Origin: Acanthosepion pharaonis
Taxonomy: Eukaryota > Mollusca > Cephalopoda > Sepiida > Sepiidae
Length of the DNA stretch: 64,000 bases
Direction of reading: 5' to 3'
Assembly (NCBI GenBank): GCA_903632075.3
Contig: CAHIKZ030000810.1
Location: 142,001-206,000 of the forward strand
Position numbers and translations under genes: made by a program. The notes below the pieces were generated by a model. That model saw nothing but the letters and a program-made list of their open reading frames with translations, was not told the origin of the DNA and did not search any database. Each line of letters opens with the position of its first letter. The stretch's first letter is position 1. Below, one piece after another: positions 57,911 through 64,000 of the stretch.

Positions 57911-58080
57911 TGGATGTGCAGATAGTGTCACGGATAATGGCTTGGAATTGGAAATCAGAGAGCCAAGTTCCAATTCCAGTTGGATTCTTTATATACGCTT
58001 ATGCCCAAAATACCATTGGGAAAGGTATGAATTCACCCTCTCTACCCCCCAGCTATGGGTTAATTAGTAAGAGTAAATCA
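57911..58080 (+). mobile_element. tRNA-derived SINE body fused to the 5S-like head (copy 2)
   Basis: GGATAATGGCTTGGAATTGG, then CAAGTTCCAATTCCAG (B-box region) and CCATTGGGAAAGGTATGAAT, ending after CCCCAGCTATGGG. Same order as copy 1 at 7025-7262, but on the opposite strand. Confidence 0.75.
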
Positions 58081-58550
58081 TTATTATCTCCAAAAATAAA
58101 ATCTTACAATCTAAAAATATTTCTGGCTTTAAATTACCTGCAATGGGTTGATAAGCCATAAAAATTAATCATTCAATCAAAGCAATTGAAGTTAGATGTG
58201 ACAGCAATTCTAGCAAGGTGGAAATTGGATGAAGTTTCATTTATTTAACAAAGCAGAATGTTGAAGGTGCTTCTAATTGCTACCTTTCATCTCTTATAGC
58301 AATTTGTAGAAGCAAATTCATTTTCTAATTCAACCCTGATAAAATCAATTGTTAGGTTACAATTAGTAAAAATTATTAACATTTCAGGTTTATTAGTCAT
58401 TATGTTTAAAAATAAACACTGCATTATAAACTTGTTTTCATTGAATCTTTTTTCTCATTTAAAAAATGGTTTGATTGTTCCAGCTATCCATCCCCTATTC
58501 ATTTATCTTACATGATACACAAAATGGCTGTTTTGTCTGTAACTTTTTAG

Positions 58551-58790
58551 AGGCATGGTGGAGTACTGAGGTTTGATAGAGCAGATTTTGAATCCCAGTT
58601 GAGTTCATTACATTTACTTACACACTAATACCCTTGCGAAAGGTATGACTCCATCTCTTCCAACCCAAACCCTCCACCCCAGCTATAGCTAAAATAACAG
58701 AACAGGCTGGTCCCTATAGCTTTGGTTGGCAACCAGTCTTGGAGAAGGAAAAGTCTGAATTCAAACCACTTTCTGCCTTGTCGGTTTGCC
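58551..58790 (+). mobile_element. tRNA-derived SINE
   Basis: AGGCATGGTGGAGTACTGAG head, TTGAATCCCAGTTGAG (B-box-like), CCCTTGCGAAAGGTATGACT, AACAGGCTGGTCCCTATAGC. Third SINE within 1 kb downstream of ZNF830, same strand as the composite copy at 57793-58080. Confidence 0.7.
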
Positions 58791-59544
58791 TCTCTAACTT
58801 CTGAGAGAAGGGATGGGGGGTAACCTTAACATCAAACTGGCAAGCCATTGCACTATTGTCTTGAATGTCATCATGAACCACACTTGTGAGATTGAGTGGA
58901 GTGGGGACCTCAGTGGTGCAAAAATGTGCTAACTGAATAGATAATGCACAAAATGGCTGTTACTGTCTGTAAATTTTCGCCTTACTAGTTATCTCTGTCA
59001 TTATTTCAGGTATCATTAGTATGCCTGTCATAAATATGGTAGACTCTTCCTAAGCTAGACTCAATGAAAGAGAGGATTATAACTTAATGTTTAAAATGCC
59101 TGTCATTTTTTATGATTTTGTTAAACTAGATGGCAATAAGCACCAATTAAAATGCCATATAAACATTGATGGAACAATAAAGCTGTCATGGGCAAGTAAG
59201 AGGAAATTGATCGACCAATCACAATAGTTTATGATGTGATCAGAATTTATGAACTTTTTAATCTTAAATTTCAGTATTCTGTATTGGAACCTTGACATTA
59301 ATAAATATGTGTATATAGTAATGTTTTTATTTTTTATTTATTTTGTGTAATGGTTTTTTTTTGGGTTTTTTTTTTTTACCATACTGCATTGAAACACATG
59401 TTGCTGCCATTTGTGTTGTTACTCTCCCTTACAACTAACCACATAATTTTCAAACCGAATTCCCTCAACACTCTTGTCTTCATATTCCTTTCTCATAATA
59501 GTACTCTGAGGCCATGAGCATATGATATTTTTAGTGTTCCCGGC

Positions 59545-59712
59545 TTATCACATGGATATTTCATCATTCTAAAAAACGATCTTTCCACCAGTGATGCTTG
59601 GTGATAAGGATATTTCATCATCCTGGAAATAAAGATAAAAAATTTCATCATTCTAAAAACAAACCTGGCCATCAGTGATGATATATGATAATATTTCATC
59701 ATTCTGAAACTT
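59545..59712 (+). repeat. Short tandem array with ATTTCATCATTCT core
   Basis: ATTTCATCATTCT or a close variant occurs four times (about 59557, 59610, 59641, 59692), linked by CACCAGTGATG/CATCAGTGATG spacers. The minus-strand translation is the periodic FRMMK pattern; I see no gene in it. Confidence 0.6.
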
Positions 59713-60129
59713 CATTATAAAAACTATCCTTCCACTACAAGTGAGGTCAGTAGAGTAGCAGTAGTAAAAAGAACAACACAGACATATCTCCTTCGCTCTG
59801 TGAAAATAGTTTAGTTTCAAATGCTACCCTTAACCATGAAATTCTTGGAACAAGCAAAAACAAGTAAGCACAAACTTTTAAAGAAACAAGAGACAGTAAC
59901 ACTAAGAATATTTTTAACAAACACAATACCAATATTGTAATTAATATTTTTCATGAAAAGAAAAATACACATTCTTGTCATTAATTTCAAAATGTGTTTC
60001 AAGGTCTTATTGTTGTTAACGTTTTACCTTTTGATTCATTTCATTTTCAGTAAAAAAAACGAAGAGAGGAGGATTCATCTATCAAATACATATAATAATG
60101 AGGTAATCACATTATAACTCAACATTCCA

Positions 60130-60512
60130 CCCTGTTACAGTACTTTCTTGTGGAGAGAGGTTTCTCAGTTAATAAGGAAATTTCCACTGACAATATGAAA
60201 CAGCAGCTTTTGGTTGCACAGTACTATTTGGCCACAGTTGGAGGTGCTGGGAATGTTCCAATGACTAAGTCTTTTCTCTGCAGTGCTTTCAATGCCAGAA
60301 CAGCATACAACCAATACCTTGAGGCTGAGAGGGAAAAAAACGCAGGAACAAGCAGTGGAGCAAAAACGGAAATCCATGCTGATGAAAATTGAAGAACTGA
60401 AGATTAAAAAACACAAGCTTGAAAGTTGCACACAAGATTTGCTCAAGTCAACTGACAGCTATGTGGAGAAAGCTGAGCAGATTAACACTTCACACTTATC
60501 GCAGCTAAATTA
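60130..60512 (+). pseudogene. Transposon-derived protein C-terminus, frameshifted
   Basis: One frame (60150-60392) reads VERGFSVNKE...DNMKQQLLVAQ...GGAGNVPMTKSF...SAFNARTAYNQYLEAE; a shift at the A run near 60335-60341 leads to a second frame with a charged coiled coil (EQKRKSMLMKIEELKIKKHK...STDSYVEKAEQ) and a stop at 60511. ERGFSVNKE followed by a coiled coil is a pattern I associate with expanded, transposon-related invertebrate proteins with a hAT-like dimerisation region. The family assignment is tentative. Confidence 0.5.
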
Positions 60513-60987
60513 GAGGAACTGGAAGAAAATGTTAACATCATTGTGTTCCATGCCATGTGCAACAAAAGCCATGAGTAGTAGAGGTAGCTAAAATCTGTAG
60601 TCTTTTTATAGTTTTATTCATTAATACTAGGTAGCTAGTTTTAATTTAGTTTTCGCTAAAAAACTGCATGGCATGATGAAAAAGGGACCCAAAATTAATA
60701 TAAACAAAATTTTATCATCAAAATGTTTGTTATTATTAAGAGGAAAGACCAAAGTATTTTATATTTTTTTTTTTTTTTTTACTCCTTTCTAACACATTTG
60801 AAATTTTATTTGGGGGGGGGGGTACTAACAATGTAACAGAGCTAGTAATGGACATTTTCACATTTTCTTTTCTGGTAAAATAGCACATTATTCTTGCAGA
60901 AATGAAAAAATTTTTGGATTTTAATGAAACCTTCAAGACTTATTCACAAATAAATTTATTTTTGAAATTATTATTTTAGAAATTCTT

Positions 60988-60990
<3 letters not shown>

Positions 60991-61028
<38 letters not shown>
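60991..61028 (+). repeat. (TA)n microsatellite bordering repeat R2 copy 2
   Basis: About 19 TA units immediately upstream of the inverted R2 copy. Confidence 0.9.
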
Positions 61029-61030
<2 letters not shown>

Positions 61031-61049
61031 CATGTTACCCTCCCTTAAT

Positions 61050-61850
61050 TTAACAAATTAAACTCCGCTTTTCAAATTTGTTTTATTAGTTAAACGCAAG
61101 ACTCCTTGGAGAATGTAATCATCAATTTTTTTTTTTTTTAAAATTATTACCAAATACCCTAAAATCTGCTCTGAATTGTAAAATAAAAACTGCAATAAAA
61201 CTAATTATTTAATTAGACTGCTTTTATAAATAGTATATACATTATAGTCTGAAGAAAAAAATTTTCATGAATTTTTACAAGAATTGTTTTTATTTTTAAT
61301 TATAATAATTTATAAAGTTTCAAAAATGTTTTATTAATTCTTCCAAGCATTGAACTTGTTAGATTATTAAGTGAAGACTACTAAACAAAAATTGAAAAGC
61401 TTAATACAAATCATAACACCCATATTTTTTAAATAATTTTAAATTATTTTTTTTATGTATATAAATGTGCCAATTTTGAAAGTATGGTTGACCATACATT
61501 ATTATCAGAAAATAAGATCAATCATGATAGTAAATTTAAAGTCAACATTTCTAAAATTAGATTACAGAGAATATTTTTAAGATTACTGAGTACTTAAAAA
61601 TTACATTAAAAAAAAAAAAAAGAATTCACCCATCATTTTCTTAAATTATGTTTTAACGGATAAGGTTTCCCTAGAATAATAAATGTCAATGACTTTTAAG
61701 AGGTGTTTACTCTTATTATAGATGTATTTTGCTTACTGGAAACAGTAAATTTAATCCTTTAGCTTTCAATTAAAGCTAAAATGAAAGCTTCAAGAAAAAA
61801 TTTTCATTTATGAAAATACATTTAAATCTTAAGAATACTGAATTATTGGT
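61050..61850 (-). repeat. Unidentified dispersed repeat R2, copy 2 (inverted)
   Basis: Blocks ATTAGTTAAACGCAAGACTC, TTTTTACAAGAATTGTTTTT, AAAGTATGGTTGACCATACA, GATTACTGAGTACTTAAAAA, TTGCTTACTGGAAACAGTAA and GCTTTCAATTAAAGCTAAAA appear as the reverse complement and in reverse order of 33960-34930. Confidence 0.7.
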
Positions 61851-62229
61851 GGTACCTAATTAAAACCATTACCCTTCACAGGAAATGTGCAGCAATCAAT
61901 AATTTTTGTGACATTTACAAACCATGAAGAGTTCAGATAAGCTGAAATGTGTAGCAGTAAGAATTGAAGTGTGTAACTCAACATTTTCAAGTGTAGTAAA
62001 ACTCCAAACTGTGTAGAATGCTACACAAAATGTGTAACACAACCTGGTCTGCATTCAGTTGTGTTTTAGCTTTTAACACTTGGATTTCTTCACTGCTTTT
62101 AACTGATTCATGTGACACGAATTATTGGAACCAACTTTTCTTTGAACATCTCATCTGTCAAACTAAAAGATAAATCATTAAGTTTGTGTTTTTGAAACTT
62201 AACAGTCCTGGAATTTTTTCTTTTTTTTT

Positions 62230-62765
62230 TTCAACACAGATCTATGGGAACCCTACCTTGTTCTCAGTATTCCCCGTGAGAGTTAAGCCCTTCTTTCTCA
62301 TTATATGTCCAATGAATTTAATTATATTTTCTTGATTCTGTGTTCTTTCTGTTGCCATTCTCTTTAGAACTTCCTCATTGCTTACTTGCTCTGTCTATGG
62401 AATTTTCAGTATCCTTTTGTTAGAACCCCATTTCTGTTGCCTCTAGTTTTCTCCTCATCCGTTGGGGGATTGTCCAGTATTCACTGCTATAGGGATATCA
62501 CATAGCAATCCAACACTCTTTTCTTTGTTTCTAATATTTTTGCATTTCTCAGCACCTTGCTTAGCTTTTGGAATGTTTCTTTCATTAGTTTAATGCCTGT
62601 TTTGTGTTGTATTTTTCATCTTTTATTAAAATGCTTCCCACATATTTGAACTTCTGCACTTGTTTGATGTTTATATCTCCAATTCATAAATTGAATCTTC
62701 AGCTTTTCTTGTTGCTGATGACCATTCTTTGTGCAGTTGATGTTTCATCTTTTTTTCCTCTAGCT
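62230..62765 (-). pseudogene. RTE-type LINE fragment
   Basis: Minus strand, frames broken: KRMVISNKKS, LEIINIKQVQKFKYVGS-like, ETFQKLSKVLRNAKILETKK, LDCYVISL...YWTIPQRMRRKLEATEM, IKFIGHIMRKKG. This is the thumb and C-terminal region common to RTE/BovB-like non-LTR elements. A different clade from the CR1-like pieces. Confidence 0.65.
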
Positions 62766-62769
62766 TTGT

Positions 62770-63362
62770 TTACATGATTTAATTGTCTTTGTTAATTAAG
62801 CTAATTTACTGAATTCATTTTCTATCTGTATGCATGTGGTTTGCTCCCAACATACATTCTGGATTATTCTAATATCCTTCCCAAATAGGTCATGATTATC
62901 TAACCATTTTGAAACCGTGATTGAAAAAAAAAAAAAAAAAAAAAACTAATTTCTAGGACATAATTCTTTACAAGTAAAATTCACTCATGAACACTTGAGC
63001 AAAGGTATTTTCCTTCCTCTATTATCATTGTTGTGATCAAATTTAAAAGTGCCTTTAGTAAAGGGGCTTTCCAGAAACATAAAGAACCAACATAATGAAG
63101 TAACAACCATTTTTTTTTTTTTTTTTTGTATTTTTCAACTTTTTTATCCAATACATTCTAACTTCTAAAACTTCAAATTTATATAAAAATTTTCTTCCAG
63201 GCTCTTTTAAAACTCAATGTTAACACCATTAAGGCTTAACAGTTTCATAATAAGCTTACTAAAGTCAGCTAGGACTTATAATTTTAATAATTATTTGTAA
63301 TTAAAAAAATAAATTTTTACAGCACAGCTCTCATTTCATCAATCTGGTATTCTGTTTGAATC

Positions 63363-63394
<32 letters not shown>

Positions 63395-63804
63395 CCTTTT
63401 TTCTTTGGTCATATTTTATCTTTATGGTCATTGCATGTCAACATCAGGTTTTACAGGGATTTTGCTCAGTAGTTGTCATGATTATGCAGAGATTTCTGGT
63501 GCAGCCACAGAACCTCTAGGCTGAAAACCCATTTTCACAACACAAAGTAAGAAACTATTTAACTAACAATAGGTTTAATTTAAAAAGCATAAATAATTAT
63601 TCATCTTTCTGTATAGCCCGTTTGATGATTTTGACAAGAAAATTATTCTAGCAGCAAATTGTAATAATTTGAGTGACCTCAATTGTCTGTTATGCTTGTC
63701 CGTTGGTTTGTTAGTAGCAGTTTATAATAAACTTTACCTATCTTCTCTCCTGGCATTGTTCTGTAGCTTTTATTTACAATTTTGGAGAAAAATATATTTA
63801 TTCA

Positions 63805-63840
<36 letters not shown>

Positions 63841-64000
63841 ACTTTAAATGATAAAATATATATAAAAAAGCCATAACAATTTCTCATCTGCTCCCCACCC
63901 CTCATATATTTTTTTTTTCATGTTTTACAAAAAGATTGTCTTGAGCTTTCTTTGTCCTGTAATAGATGACCCTCTTTGAAACACGGGTTAAACCCCTAGA
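62770..64000. other. Right end of window, no gene recognised
   Basis: AT-rich DNA with poly-A/T tracts (62924-62945, 63110-63127, 63367-63393, 63807-63837). No exon with family resemblance seen. Confidence 0.5.

Noticed and set aside
61920..62045. Repeated GTGTAAC/GTGTAGC words
   Set aside because: Spacing is irregular and the words are short; not distinguishable from chance.

Overview
This is AT-rich eukaryotic genomic DNA from an animal, and I infer a mollusc, most likely an octopus-like cephalopod. The reasons are two spliced metazoan genes with GT-AG introns of 1 to 6 kb, abundant (TA)n and (GT)n microsatellites, several tRNA-derived SINE families, CR1/Jockey-type and RTE-type LINE fragments, many decayed mariner, piggyBac, hAT and pogo-like pieces, and a SINE whose head resembles 5S rRNA. 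The species assignment is inference; the gene calls rest on the sequence.

Layout. 341-16421 (minus strand): MGME1, the mitochondrial genome maintenance exonuclease, in four coding exons (16421-15680, 9344-9128, 2843-2711, 487-341). They join in frame to 412 residues and carry the PD-(D/E)XK residues D314, D327 and K329. An acceptor just before the start codon implies a further upstream non-coding exon. 16.4-23.3 kb: intergenic, with a LINE copy that has lost its central reverse transcriptase, a tRNA-SINE, a complete 441-bp hAT-type MITE, a minisatellite and about 3 kb of low-repeat DNA that should hold the promoters of both divergent genes. 23346-55288 (plus strand): ZNF830 (CCDC16/Omcg1), a spliceosome-associated U1-type zinc-finger protein, in nine coding exons giving 325 residues. 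The zinc-finger exon (27471-27570) is too short to appear as a long open frame and was found by reading the intron. 55.3-64 kb: downstream DNA with diverged duplications, SINEs, a frameshifted transposon-protein remnant and an RTE fragment.

The two genes are unrelated in pathway (mtDNA flap and end processing; nuclear pre-mRNA splicing) and are placed head to head with about 6.9 kb between start codons. Nearly everything else is mobile-element debris.

The most interesting signals are: a hammerhead ribozyme core at 40062-40096 inside a ZNF830 intron; two copies, in opposite orientation, of a composite 5S-rRNA plus tRNA SINE; inverted repeat pairs bracketing ZNF830 exon 2 and exon 5 and an inverted SINE pair just before exon 9, which could form intronic double-stranded RNA; a long near-perfect foldback at 14687-14878; and an inverted pair of an unrecognised 0.8-1 kb repeat 27 kb apart.
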